DNA of 22,763 nt from DAINBT01 sp036732785. Lineage in GTDB: Bacteria > Planctomycetota > Phycisphaerae > Sedimentisphaerales > SM23-30. Positions 1-8,037 of this stretch are shown piece by piece. The notes under the pieces were generated by a model. That model was not told the DNA's origin, made no database searches, and was given only the letters and a program-made list of their open reading frames with translations. Made by a program: the position numbers and the translations under genes. Numbering within the stretch: position 1 is the first letter of the stretch; each line of letters opens with the position of its first letter. The DNA lies in assembly GCA_964537505.1 (NCBI GenBank), contig CAZICK010000063.1, positions 1-22,763 of the forward strand, given 5' to 3'.

Positions 1-40
1 TTCTTACCCATCTTGCCTAATCGTTATAATCGTTACGCAA

Positions 41-186
41 AAATAAGCACTTACAGCAATTCCAACAACGTAAAATAAGCACTTACAGCAATCCCCACAA
101 CGAAAAATAAGGAGTTACGTTCATTCCCCACAACGAGAAATAAGCACTTACAACAATTCCCCACAACGAAAAATAAGCACTTACAT
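41..186. repeat. Tandem array of five 32-33 bp iteron-like repeats
   Basis: Five units start at 41, 73, 105, 138 and 171; the last is cut off after about 16 bases. Each begins AAATAAGCACTTAC and continues into a segment like AATTCCCCACAACGA. The core TAAGCACTTA is an imperfect palindrome (TAAG..CTTA). Unit 3 is degenerate (TAAGGAGTTA). The 32-33 bp period is about three DNA helical turns, so the palindromes would sit on one face of the helix, as in operator or iteron arrays. There are no unique spacers, so this is not CRISPR. It lies just downstream of the rho fragment and may continue beyond the window edge. Function is unknown. Confidence 0.8.
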
Positions 187-215
187 CTGCTTTCCCCGCT
201 CCACCGACTCACTTA

Positions 216-505
216 TCAAGGCAGTTCTGCCAGAAACTTTTCGTTGGTAGGATGTTTCTTCATCGCCCGGATCAGCATCTCGGTATCCTGCCCAGCCTGC
301 ATAGTATCCAGATGACGACGCAGACGACCGATTTTATCCAGCGTCGCCCTATCGATCAGCAGCTCTTCTTTGCGGGTTCCAGACTGCGAAATGTCGATTG
401 CAGGCCATATTCGCCGGTTTGCCAACTGCCGATCCAGCACCAGTTCCATATTGCCGGTACCTTTGAACTCCTGAAAGATAACTTCGTCCATACGGCTGCC
501 GTCTG
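216..505 (-). pseudogene. rho: Transcription termination factor Rho, C-terminal fragment
   Basis: About 95 residues match the Rho C-terminus: GSRMDEVIFQEFKGTGNMEL, then DRQLANRR, PAIDISQSGTRKEELL, and a helical end with LRAMKKHPTNEKF-like sequence before the stop at 216-218. Intact Rho is about 400 residues or more and also carries an RNA-binding domain and Walker motifs, all absent here. Upstream of about position 505 the homology ends abruptly, and the DNA matches a glycosidase read in another frame. The open frame runs back to 644, but that part is not Rho-like. Either a rearrangement replaced the 5' part of rho, or the assembly is chimeric at this point. Confidence 0.8.
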
Positions 506-1100
506 CGACTCGTCCTGCGGGAAGGTGTCGGCAATCGTGAAGAGCAGCCGGGACGTCTTTTCCGTCCACGCCGCCGTGTAAATTCCGCCCGCCGTGCGCT
601 TCTGTTCGCACCACGCCACACCGTCCGCCTGGCCGGCCACGCATGGCGGGTTGGCCAGATTTTCAAAACTGTCAAATCTGGCTTGTCCGGTGACGGCCTT
701 TTCCGGCATCCAGGATCAGGCACAACCGGCCTCGCCGCCGGAACCCGAACAGTCCGATGACGACAACATTCCGCTTCGCATGGACCAGCGCCCGGAACGT
801 GATGCCTCCCGCAGCCGTCGCCACGGTGCCGCGGATTTCCGCGTTCCACAGATCGGTGCGCAGTTCGCCGCCGATGATCTTCCCCCTGGTCGTCAGGCGC
901 AGGCCGCCCATCAGCAGGCGGGTATTGTCACGGGCTCGTGAGGTCACATCGTTGCGCCCCATCGCGAAGCGAAGCGCCTTCTTGTCCTCCTGAAAAACGG
1001 TCAGGCCGAGTGTGCCATTCCCTGCAAACGCGCCATGGTCGAACTTTTGCGGCAGCGCGTCCCACATCGGGTCGACCTTCTCCAAAGTCAGCGAAGAGAC
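505..1100 (-). pseudogene. GH95-like glycosidase, N-terminal domain remnant (frameshift plus nonsense)
   Basis: From about 1100 down to about 505 the minus strand reads like the N-terminal beta-sandwich region of a GH95-like glycosidase: MWDALPQKFDHGAFAGNGTL, FAMGRNDVTSRARDNTRL, GGELRTDLWNAEIRGTV, FRALVHAKRNVVV. Near 735-745 the homology changes frame (from GLFGFRRRG to a frame reading GSGGEAGCA). It then meets an in-frame TGA at 716-718 where a Trp codon would fit, and goes on through MPEKAVTGQARFDSFENLAN to LLFTIADTFPQDES. It stops at the rho junction. The first part is fused in frame to the beta-helix protein upstream. With a lost start, frameshift, nonsense codon and lost catalytic domain, it cannot work as an enzyme. 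Family naming is from memory of related sequences. Confidence 0.55.
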
Positions 1101-2699
1101 CTCATTGAAATACGAGCGGGCCCCGTTGAGATAGACGTTGCCGCCAGTCAACGGTGGATTTTTTCTGACATCATACACCCAGAGACCGTGTCCGCTGATC
1201 GACTCTGTAGGGTCCGAAGTCTGTACAGGCGCTTCTCCTGGGAGCCCTCGTCCGACAAATATGTTGTTGAAATAACGGTTGTCGCCGCCCTGCGTGACCG
1301 TCAACCCGGCGATAGCTGTCGAATGCGACTGCAAGTACGGAATAAGACGATCCATATCATACCAGTTGTCGATTTTCCCGGTCATCAGGTTATGTACATA
1401 GGCTCCGCCTTCGGACATGTCCCACACGCTTCGGGATGATAGAAAAAGATTGTTATCCACCATGAACGGACCGTGATTAACCTCCACATAGAGGTCTTCC
1501 TCGCTGTTGTCGTGGAACAGGTTACCGGTGATGCGGGCGCCCTGTGCCATCCAGTCCAACCAGAGTCCGCGGTAGGCCTGACAAATATGATTGCCGCGGA
1601 TCTCGACATCGATGGCACCATGAAACTTGATGCCTCCCATCTCAAAGCCGCCAAAGGGGCGCTCGACATAGATGTCATGGATGACATTGCCGATAACCTT
1701 GCTGAATACCGCGCCGAGGCTGCCAATAATGCCCGTCTGGCCACAATGGGAGATGGTATTGTTGCGGACCAGATGGTGGCCTATGGTTTCCTTGTTCCAG
1801 CCGTTCCTGAGCGCGCGGTTGATCGTGGCAACGTATCCCACGGTCGAATTGGCCGCCTTGTTGTCAAACTCGTCGCCGTATTTGCCCAGGCTCAGTCCGC
1901 TGCAAGCCGAATGCGAAATGATATTGTTCTCAATGACCCAGCCCTTGCTCCAATGGGTGCCGATCAGGCCGATCTGTTCTGCAGTGGGTGGCGCCCACGG
2001 AGTGGCCGCGTGACATAGCGTGAAGCCACGAACGGTGATGTAATTGCGGCCCGGCTTGTCCGGATAGAACACAGTCCGGCGCACGTTGATCTCGACGAGT
2101 TGTTCGTTGGGATTTACCTCTTTGAACTGCGCCCAGAGCGTCGTGCTATCCTTGTCTGCCAGCCCAAACCAGAGTGGTTTTTTACCAACAGGTTGCAGGA
2201 CATCGTTGAGTTGGGCGGCCTCAATTACCCAGTCGCCATTAAGATAGACGGCGCCGGTATGATGCGAGCGGCCCTTGTCCTTGAACCAGTCGCCGCGGAT
2301 AAGGTCGCTGTAGGGGTTGAACTTGCCGAAGAATGAATTCGGCAGCGTCACCTTCCAGACCTCGCCTTCGACTTTTGCCCAACCTTTGGCTTCTTCGGAG
2401 CCTTTGATCTCGACCTGCTCGCCCGGCGCAGCCTGATAAGTAATACATTTCTCGGCCGACGTGCCGCCGCGCGGCGGGTTGACGCGTTCGCGATAGACCC
2501 CGGCATGAACGGTGATGACATCGCTCGGCTGCGCCAGATCCGCCGCATGCTGGATGGTGCGAAATGGAGAGGTTTCTGTGCCGATCTGGCTGTCGCTGCC
2601 ATTGATGGCAACGTGGTATTCCGCAGAGTGAAGTTCAGCAGCCAAGACGACTACGGCCGCGAACACGATGGATGATGTTTTCATGAGTAGGGTTTTCAT
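672..2699 (-). CDS. Secreted right-handed beta-helix glycosidase-like protein (GH141-like), chimeric C-terminus
   Basis: The protein has 675 residues and a signal peptide (MKTLLMKTSSIVFAAVVVLA, cleavage near HSA-EYH). The start of the mature protein reads YHVAINGSDSQIGTETSPFR and VITVHAGVYRERVNPPRGG, typical of DUF1565/GH141-like beta-helix enzymes. Repeated N-N-x-I/L-F turns (IENNIISHS, VRNNTISHCG, ITGNLFHDN, VDNNLFLSS) mark the coils up to about residue 530. GH141 members act on plant polysaccharides (xylanase, fucosidase); the substrate here is unknown. From about residue 535 the sequence changes to a GH95-like N-terminal fragment, and the last about 22 residues are out of frame, so the natural C-terminus is missing. 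The ATG abuts the TAA of the upstream glycosidase, suggesting coupled translation; M6 is an alternative start. Confidence 0.7.
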   Translation of the reverse strand: MKTLLMKTSSIVFAAVVVLAAELHSAEYHVAINGSDSQIGTETSPFRTIQHAADLAQPSDVITVHAGVYRERVNPPRGGTSAEKCITYQAAPGEQVEIKGSEEAKGWAKVEGEVWKVTLPNSFFGKFNPYSDLIRGDWFKDKGRSHHTGAVYLNGDWVIEAAQLNDVLQPVGKKPLWFGLADKDSTTLWAQFKEVNPNEQLVEINVRRTVFYPDKPGRNYITVRGFTLCHAATPWAPPTAEQIGLIGTHWSKGWVIENNIISHSACSGLSLGKYGDEFDNKAANSTVGYVATINRALRNGWNKETIGHHLVRNNTISHCGQTGIIGSLGAVFSKVIGNVIHDIYVERPFGGFEMGGIKFHGAIDVEIRGNHICQAYRGLWLDWMAQGARITGNLFHDNSEEDLYVEVNHGPFMVDNNLFLSSRSVWDMSEGGAYVHNLMTGKIDNWYDMDRLIPYLQSHSTAIAGLTVTQGGDNRYFNNIFVGRGLPGEAPVQTSDPTESISGHGLWVYDVRKNPPLTGGNVYLNGARSYFNEVSSLTLEKVDPMWDALPQKFDHGAFAGNGTLGLTVFQEDKKALRFAMGRNDVTSRARDNTRLLMGGLRLTTRGKIIGGELRTDLWNAEIRGTVATAAGGITFRALVHAKRNVVVIGLFGFRRRGRLCLILDAGKGRHRTSQI

Positions 2700-4991
2700 T
2701 TATTTTACAGTCTCGAATGGTGCGTAAACCTCAACACTCTTGCGCCGTGACTCCGGCGTAACTTTCAACGAGGTTACCTTGCCATCACGGAAAACACACT
2801 CCACAACTGTCTTCTGCGGCGCGTGGAGTTTGAACTCGACGTTCCAATCCTTCGGCCAGGCCGGGAGAAGGAGGATTTTGTCGCCGGCTTCCTGCATGAG
2901 CATCCGCTGCAATGTCACCATGGCGGTGCCGCCGTTGTCCAAGTCGGGCGTCCAGTCGGCTCCGGCCGGCCAAAACGCCGGGAAGCGCTGTGGCGCACAG
3001 TTTTCCGAAAAGTTGTGGATGGCATTGTCGCGGGCTTCATCGGCCAGGCCAAGCATGGCGGCGTGCACGCCGTTTTGCGTCCAGCAGCCGAGTTCACGCG
3101 AAAAACGCATGTTGAAGGTGTCCCGTGCCAGTTGCATTTCGGGTTTGCCGACGCCATAAAGCCGATAGGGAAACACGGAATACAATTGTGGATTTTCGCG
3201 GTTGTGTTTGCTGTCGTAGGTTTCCACCGGGGCCAGCACTTGGCTGCCGTCCAGCAGCCGGGTTCGCGGCAACGGCGGCAGATCGGCAAGGCTTTTCCTC
3301 CATGCAGCCTTCCGTGCGTCCGTCGCGCCGGGGATTTCCAACAGGCGCGGCAAAATATAATTCAAGCCGGCGATGGTGGGCGCATCGTTGACAGCCACAT
3401 GCCAGGTTTCGAGCGAGGCGGTGGGATCAAAGCGGATTTTTCCGGTTGCGTTGCGCTTCCAGTGCCGGTCGTAAAAGGTGGCGATGGACGAGGCCAACGG
3501 CAGCAGGACTTCGCAGGCGAAAGCGCCGTCCTGGGTGTGGTCGTAATAGTCGAGCATCATGGCCGAAAGCTCGATGCCGCTTTGCCAATAGTATTTCACA
3601 TACGGATTGCACGGGAGGACCTCGGGATTATTCCAACCCTTCCATTTTCCACCATTCATGAATACATGAAAATCATTGCCATTGTGGGTACCCCAGAAGT
3701 GCATCGTTTCGGGAAAGAACGCGCCGTCATGGCCGAAGATGAGTTGGGTCCGCGCCTCGGCCAGCGGCAACGCGGCACGATACATATTGAAGAACGGCAG
3801 CATCAGGTCGTAGTCGCCAGTGGCCAGCGAGGGCCAGTTGAGCCAGCGGTTGTTCTGGAACCAGTAATTGCCGCCCCACATGCGGTAATCCGGGCTGGGG
3901 GTGCCGGGCATCTGCACGGTGAACAGGCCGCCGTTGAACTTCGGCGGTGCGGCACCACGACTGGAGGCCGCAATCATGAAGCGTTGGAGCGTGTAACCAC
4001 GGGTCACCGCCTCCGCCTGTCGGTTGCCGGAGACGTACACGTAACTTCGATTCCAGAACGATTCCCACCAGACCTCATGCCCCGCCCGGGCCTTGGCGGC
4101 GTCGAGCGCGGCAACGCCATCGGCCAGCGCCTGCGCCTTTTCCCGCCACACTTCAGCGGAGGGCGTTTGCGCCGTGAGCACCACGAAGTCCAGCGTGCGA
4201 CCGGTGGCTGGTGCCGTGGACTTCAACTCCAGCGAGCCTGCGGCGGTCATGCCGGAGCCGAAACCCAGCGTGCCAAAGGTGCGGTTGAGCAACGGATCGG
4301 GAAACTGCTCCACCAGCGGGCCAAGGTGCTGGGTTTTGAGCGTGACGTCGTAGATGCTCTCGGTATTGCGGTGAAACCAGCCAATGCGGTTTGCCGCAGG
4401 TGACATCACCGTGTCGGCCAAGTCCGTGAACGACTGTCCGCATTCATTCAGACCGCCCTCGGAATGCTCTTTCGTCTCGCGATGTGGCTGATTCTCTTTG
4501 CGCCAGAGTTCCACCTTGGCCGCGCAGGCGCGCGGCGTCGTGCTCTCGCAGGCGATACGCATGACCGGATGGTTCGCATCCGCCCACACGCGCACCGTCG
4601 CGGAGCCTGCACCCGTACCGGCGGTAATCACCACTTCGCCCCGCTGCAAATCCAGCGTCTGCTTGAAGTTCGCCGTGTCGAGCGCCGGTTCAAACGACAC
4701 CCGCACCCGGCCGACTTTGAGGAGCCGGTCCTGCTCGTTCCAGGCATCGCTCTTGGCGATGTAAAACACCACGTCGCCGTTGGCTTCCACCCAGACATTG
4801 CCGGCCACATCGCCGTTGCCAACGGGCATGGAGGCCATTTCCCCGCCGGGACTATCCCAAGCGACATTTTGCGCGGAGAGCAAATCCGCAGCAGCAAAAG
4901 TTGCAGATCCCGCGATCGCGCCGGGAGCGGAAGAGGCAATGCCAAGGTTGAAGAACGATGCGACCACTAGGAATGATAGAAGTCGTGTCAT
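2700..4991 (-). CDS. Secreted DUF5703/GH95-like (alpha/alpha)6-barrel glycosidase
   Basis: With this start the protein has 763 residues and begins with a signal peptide (MTRLLSFLVVASFFNLGIAS). The N-terminal beta-sandwich shows MPVGNGDVAGNVWVEANGDV and KSDAWNEQDRLLKVGRVRV, the hallmark of DUF5703 proteins. The rest resembles a GH95-type barrel: GGNYWFQNNRWLNWPSLATG, FFPETMHFWGTHNGND, SLETWHVAVNDAPTI, and near the end DKILLLPAWPKDWNV. Related enzymes release fucose or galactose from polysaccharides; specificity cannot be read here. The ATG at 4989-4991 follows an AAAAGGA site by 5 bases. An upstream ATG at 5084 overlaps the preceding stop as ATGA, but it would put 31 residues before the signal peptide, so 4991 is preferred. 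The three-gene operon context suggests plant or algal polysaccharide use. Confidence 0.75.
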   Translation of the reverse strand: MTRLLSFLVVASFFNLGIASSAPGAIAGSATFAAADLLSAQNVAWDSPGGEMASMPVGNGDVAGNVWVEANGDVVFYIAKSDAWNEQDRLLKVGRVRVSFEPALDTANFKQTLDLQRGEVVITAGTGAGSATVRVWADANHPVMRIACESTTPRACAAKVELWRKENQPHRETKEHSEGGLNECGQSFTDLADTVMSPAANRIGWFHRNTESIYDVTLKTQHLGPLVEQFPDPLLNRTFGTLGFGSGMTAAGSLELKSTAPATGRTLDFVVLTAQTPSAEVWREKAQALADGVAALDAAKARAGHEVWWESFWNRSYVYVSGNRQAEAVTRGYTLQRFMIAASSRGAAPPKFNGGLFTVQMPGTPSPDYRMWGGNYWFQNNRWLNWPSLATGDYDLMLPFFNMYRAALPLAEARTQLIFGHDGAFFPETMHFWGTHNGNDFHVFMNGGKWKGWNNPEVLPCNPYVKYYWQSGIELSAMMLDYYDHTQDGAFACEVLLPLASSIATFYDRHWKRNATGKIRFDPTASLETWHVAVNDAPTIAGLNYILPRLLEIPGATDARKAAWRKSLADLPPLPRTRLLDGSQVLAPVETYDSKHNRENPQLYSVFPYRLYGVGKPEMQLARDTFNMRFSRELGCWTQNGVHAAMLGLADEARDNAIHNFSENCAPQRFPAFWPAGADWTPDLDNGGTAMVTLQRMLMQEAGDKILLLPAWPKDWNVEFKLHAPQKTVVECVFRDGKVTSLKVTPESRRKSVEVYAPFETVK

Positions 4992-5080
4992 CGGATCCTT
5001 TTTTCTCTGCGAACCAAGGGTGTATGTGTTGGTCGCACGTTGGTGTTGTGGTTGTGTTGGGGTGGGTATGAAAAACATCT

Positions 5081-5402
5081 TCATGGGTTTCCTTGTGTTT
5101 CGCCCGGCAGCAGTTTCTTCAGCAGCCCTGCATCCAGTTCCGCCTTGGGCGCGAAGGACGGAGAATCCATGTAGCGCAACAGGCTGTGCAGAAGTTGTCG
5201 TGACTCGGGGCGATCAGGCTGCTCGAGCAGTGCGCCGCTGCACACCAGCAACTTGCCTTTACCGATTTTGGTTTCGAACAGCAGTCCCAGCTTGTGATTG
5301 CGTGCGAAGTTGTCGATGACATGGATGATCGGGCGGTAATCCGCCGGGGTTTCGTCGAGGATGATGGGCCGCGAGTTTTTGACGATCTGCCACCACTGCC
5401 GA
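5081..5402 (-). pseudogene. Frameshifted C-terminal part of the DUF4038 glycosidase (GH2-type tail)
   Basis: This frame continues the upstream glycosidase after a frameshift. Removing one base at 5401 turns FHSNSAVVADR into FHSNWQWWQIVKNSRPIILD, restoring a continuous domain through HVIDNFARNHKLGLLFETKI, KLLVCSGALL and RQLLHSLLRYMDSPSF to the stop at 5081-5083. This tail resembles the C-terminal domain of planctomycete GH2-like beta-galactosidases. Its stop overlaps an ATG (ATGA, 5081-5084). The extra base may be a real mutation or a sequencing error. Confidence 0.7.
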
Positions 5403-7373
5403 GTTGCTGTGGAACTCGGTGGGAAACTCCGCCAGCGCGGGGTGCTTCGGGTCACAGAGGAAGCCTTGTGAGCCCGGCGCGGGTTCTATTTTTTCCTCGA
5501 TCGCGGCTTTCGCGAACATCGGCCAGCACCAGAAGTCGGTTGCAAACGCGCCACCCACGCTGTGCTTGAGTTCGTTGGTCTTGGGGAACAACAACACCTT
5601 GCCACCGGCATCACTTTCTCCTGGCGTGCCCGAGACACGGCCGTCCGGATGAATCGTCAGCCAGCCAGGGCCCGTCCGGTTGGCAAATGCAGCGATCTCC
5701 TGCAGCAAGCGGCCGGAGTAGGCCTGACCGGCCTTGGCACCGGAAAGGATCACCGGCGCGCCGAGGTTCTGCACCTGCATGACCAGGACCCAATCCTGGG
5801 GTGAAGGCACATTGGGTGTATTCCATGAACCGGACGTGGTGGTCACGATACCCAGGTCAAAGCGTCGCCCGGTGGCCGGGTCGAAAAAGAATGTGTTATA
5901 AGGCACTCCTGGCACGAGGTTGTTCACGGTAAATCCGCTCCAATCGTAGATACCCTTTTTCGGGAGGTAGATGATGCGCGTCCCGCCGGGAATGCCGGCA
6001 GCAAAGCAGCCCGGCGCCCATTCCGGGTGCGGCTCGAAGCGTGACCAGGGATATTGTTCGAGCAGTTTCTTGCCGATTCCCAACTGCGTCGAACCGGGAT
6101 AATTCATCCCTTGCTTCCAGGTCGTCCAGTCGTAAACATTTTGGATGCCTGGATCACCTTCCACGCTGGCGTGCCAGATTCCGGCAGCACCATAGGTCAG
6201 GCCGGCCGAACCGCTGAGCATCGACCCCCAAAACACATAGCGCTGCTGATCTTGAAACCCCGTCTGCATGTGGCCTTCATAAGAATACTCCCCGATCATG
6301 GCGGGCATGGGCGGCGTGCGGCCGTAGGCCGCCTGGAGTTTCGAAATGGCGCCGCGAGCCTTGTCCCAATCCCCATGTCCGGTCTGAAGCATGTCGAAAT
6401 CAATAACAGTCTCGTCGGTCACGGAATCTCGGCCTGACTCGCCGGGGTGCATCGTCGCCGGATGGTGATACGGGTCGATTTGCCGAACATACCTCGCCAC
6501 CTCGGTCCACTGGGGGCCTGCCGATTCGCCTCCGATGATCCAGATCGTGGGATAGGCGCCATACCGTGCAATCAGGTTCCGCCAATGCCGCTTGAGGCCG
6601 TCGATACCGACCCGCATGCCGTTGCAATCGGGCCGCCCCCAACTGCCGACGATCGCCGGAACAATGCCCGCGTCGGCCAGGTGCTTGATGCGCCGGTCCG
6701 AGTATTTAAAATACTCCGGATTGACCACGCTGAAATCCTTCGTCTCATAAGGTTTTCCGCCTTCGTTCTCCCATCGCGGTTCGAACAGGCCTTCGTCGGG
6801 ATACACGCCGCAGACAATCTGCACGACACTGAAGCCCTTGGCCTTGCGGTCGGCGGTTAGTTCCTGAAAGCCCTCCCAGGTCATGCGTTTGCACAGACAT
6901 TTCCACCACGTATCTCCCAGCCAGAAGAACGCCGTACCATCGGCATGCTCAAAGTAACGCTGATTCCCGCTCACGCGGATCGGACCATGACGGTATAAAT
7001 GGTTCTGGCCCTTGTAGGGAGCAACCTCAATCTTTCCTTCCACACCGTGGAGCTTTGTGTTCGTGCTATCCGAGCACTGGGTACGGAAAGTGTGCAGGCC
7101 GACAGTGTTCGAAGCATAACGCAAACACCACCGATTGGAGCCGGCCCAGAACATCGGCACCCGCAGTTGCGCTCCATCTGGCTGGGCGATGACCGCGTCA
7201 AGTTCCACCTCAATAAATGGGTTCTGGTAGGTCTTCTCGGAATCGCATACGATTTCCGCCAAGCAGTTAGCCTCTACCTTCTGAATATCCTCTGCCGCAG
7301 AAGGCAACGTAAAGACGGATAAAATGGTGACGAGCGTTAACATACCTGCTGATTGTCGTGGTTTCGGATTCAT
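5259..7373 (-). CDS. Secreted DUF5060/DUF4038 apiosidase-like glycosidase (frameshifted near its C-terminus)
   Basis: The open frame encodes 704 residues and starts with a signal peptide (MLTLVTILSVFTLPSAAED). A DUF5060-like sandwich follows at about residues 45-120, then a DUF4038 TIM barrel at about 130-440 with FFWLGDTWW. Likely catalytic glutamates are E283 (WIIGGESAG) and E362 (AMIGEYSYEG). A putative collagen-binding-type domain spans about 450-535 (PKKGIYDWSGFTV, FFFDPATGRRFDL). A short Ig-like piece (GPGWLTIHPDGRVSGTPGES) switches at about residue 590 (near position 5606) to a GH2-type tail (GGKVLLFP, FWCWPMFAKAA). After residue 657 the frame is wrong because of the extra base at 5401. 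It is first in the operon. Relatives act on rhamnogalacturonan or other plant glycans; the substrate here is unknown. Confidence 0.75.
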   Translation of the reverse strand: MNPKPRQSAGMLTLVTILSVFTLPSAAEDIQKVEANCLAEIVCDSEKTYQNPFIEVELDAVIAQPDGAQLRVPMFWAGSNRWCLRYASNTVGLHTFRTQCSDSTNTKLHGVEGKIEVAPYKGQNHLYRHGPIRVSGNQRYFEHADGTAFFWLGDTWWKCLCKRMTWEGFQELTADRKAKGFSVVQIVCGVYPDEGLFEPRWENEGGKPYETKDFSVVNPEYFKYSDRRIKHLADAGIVPAIVGSWGRPDCNGMRVGIDGLKRHWRNLIARYGAYPTIWIIGGESAGPQWTEVARYVRQIDPYHHPATMHPGESGRDSVTDETVIDFDMLQTGHGDWDKARGAISKLQAAYGRTPPMPAMIGEYSYEGHMQTGFQDQQRYVFWGSMLSGSAGLTYGAAGIWHASVEGDPGIQNVYDWTTWKQGMNYPGSTQLGIGKKLLEQYPWSRFEPHPEWAPGCFAAGIPGGTRIIYLPKKGIYDWSGFTVNNLVPGVPYNTFFFDPATGRRFDLGIVTTTSGSWNTPNVPSPQDWVLVMQVQNLGAPVILSGAKAGQAYSGRLLQEIAAFANRTGPGWLTIHPDGRVSGTPGESDAGGKVLLFPKTNELKHSVGGAFATDFWCWPMFAKAAIEEKIEPAPGSQGFLCDPKHPALAEFPTEFHSNSAVVADRQKLAAHHPRRNPGGLPPDHPCHRQLRTQSQAGTAVRNQNR

Positions 7374-7436
7374 GATTCTATGCCTTTCGCCAACGTTTGA
7401 GAGAATTAAATGTACCGCGGACCTTTAATTCTAATA

Positions 7437-7464
7437 ATTCTACCAAATTCATTTTGACTATCAA
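7437..7464 (-). promoter_or_regulatory. Candidate sigma-70-type promoter of the glycosidase operon
   Basis: On the minus strand a -35 box TTGATA (7459-7464) and a -10 box TAGAAT (7437-7442), each 5 of 6 to consensus, are 16 bases apart. Transcription would begin near 7430, giving a leader of about 57 bases before the DUF4038 gene at 7373. It lies in the only sizeable gap between this operon and tsaE. Confidence 0.4.
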
Positions 7465-7548
7465 GGTTCTCCAAATCATAACAGCAAAACTGTCTTAAAC
7501 TGCATTCACAAGCCCTATCCTGTCAAAATCCAGTTCCATTGCCATGGT

Positions 7549-8037
7549 TTACGTGGGAAATGCGGGATAGAAAGACAATAGCTTTTTGTGTACGTGATCC
7601 GGCAGGTTTTCCATTTGTATGTCGCGGGTGGTTTCGCCGCGGTGTTCGAGGTTGATGCGTATCGGCCGATATGCGCCCACCAGCGGCCAGACTCTGTCGG
7701 CCCATTCGACCACGGTCACGGCGTAGTCGGCGGACAGTTCGTCAAAACCCAACATTTCCAACTGCTCGGCGTTTTCCAGTCGATAGGCGTCAATGTGGTA
7801 CAGTGGCAAACGTCCCTGGCATTCGTTTATTAAGGTGAAGGTGGGGCTGGTGATTGCGGTGGCGTCTTCTATGTCCAACCCCAGGGCAAGCCCTTTGATA
7901 AAGTGAGTCTTGCCAGTTCCAAGCGTGCCTGTCAGGGCGATGATCTCTCCGCCGATGAGCGACTGACCCAAAACGCGGCCCAGTTCGATGGTTTGATCGA
8001 CGCTTTTGCTTATTATTTTGAATTTACTGTCAGTCAC
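7549..8037 (-). CDS. tsaE: tRNA threonylcarbamoyladenosine biosynthesis ATPase TsaE
   Basis: The protein has 162 residues, the normal TsaE length. It has a P-loop ALTGTLGTGKTHF (residues 35-46), SPTFTLINEC (64-73), HIDAYRL (81-87) and VVEWADRV, the conserved TsaE signatures. TsaE is the cytoplasmic ATPase that works with TsaB and TsaD to form t6A at position 37 of tRNAs reading ANN codons. It overlaps the end of thiL by 8 bases, so the two are translated together. It is the last gene of the argH-thiL-tsaE operon; the thiL-tsaE neighbourhood is common in bacteria. Confidence 0.92.
   Translation of the reverse strand: MTDSKFKIISKSVDQTIELGRVLGQSLIGGEIIALTGTLGTGKTHFIKGLALGLDIEDATAITSPTFTLINECQGRLPLYHIDAYRLENAEQLEMLGFDELSADYAVTVVEWADRVWPLVGAYRPIRINLEHRGETTRDIQMENLPDHVHKKLLSFYPAFPT

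Noticed and set aside
41..186. Possible CRISPR array at the left end
   Set aside because: The units follow each other without unique spacers, and the whole 32-33 bp is repeated, so this is a tandem array.
2823..4403. 526-codon open frame on the plus strand
   Set aside because: It lies antisense to the DUF5703 glycosidase, has no recognisable domain, and is explained by GC-rich codon structure of the real gene.
4992..5084. Upstream ATG at 5084 as the start of the DUF5703 glycosidase
   Set aside because: Despite the ATGA overlap it would place 31 polar residues before a clear signal peptide, and the ATG at 4991 has a good ribosome site.
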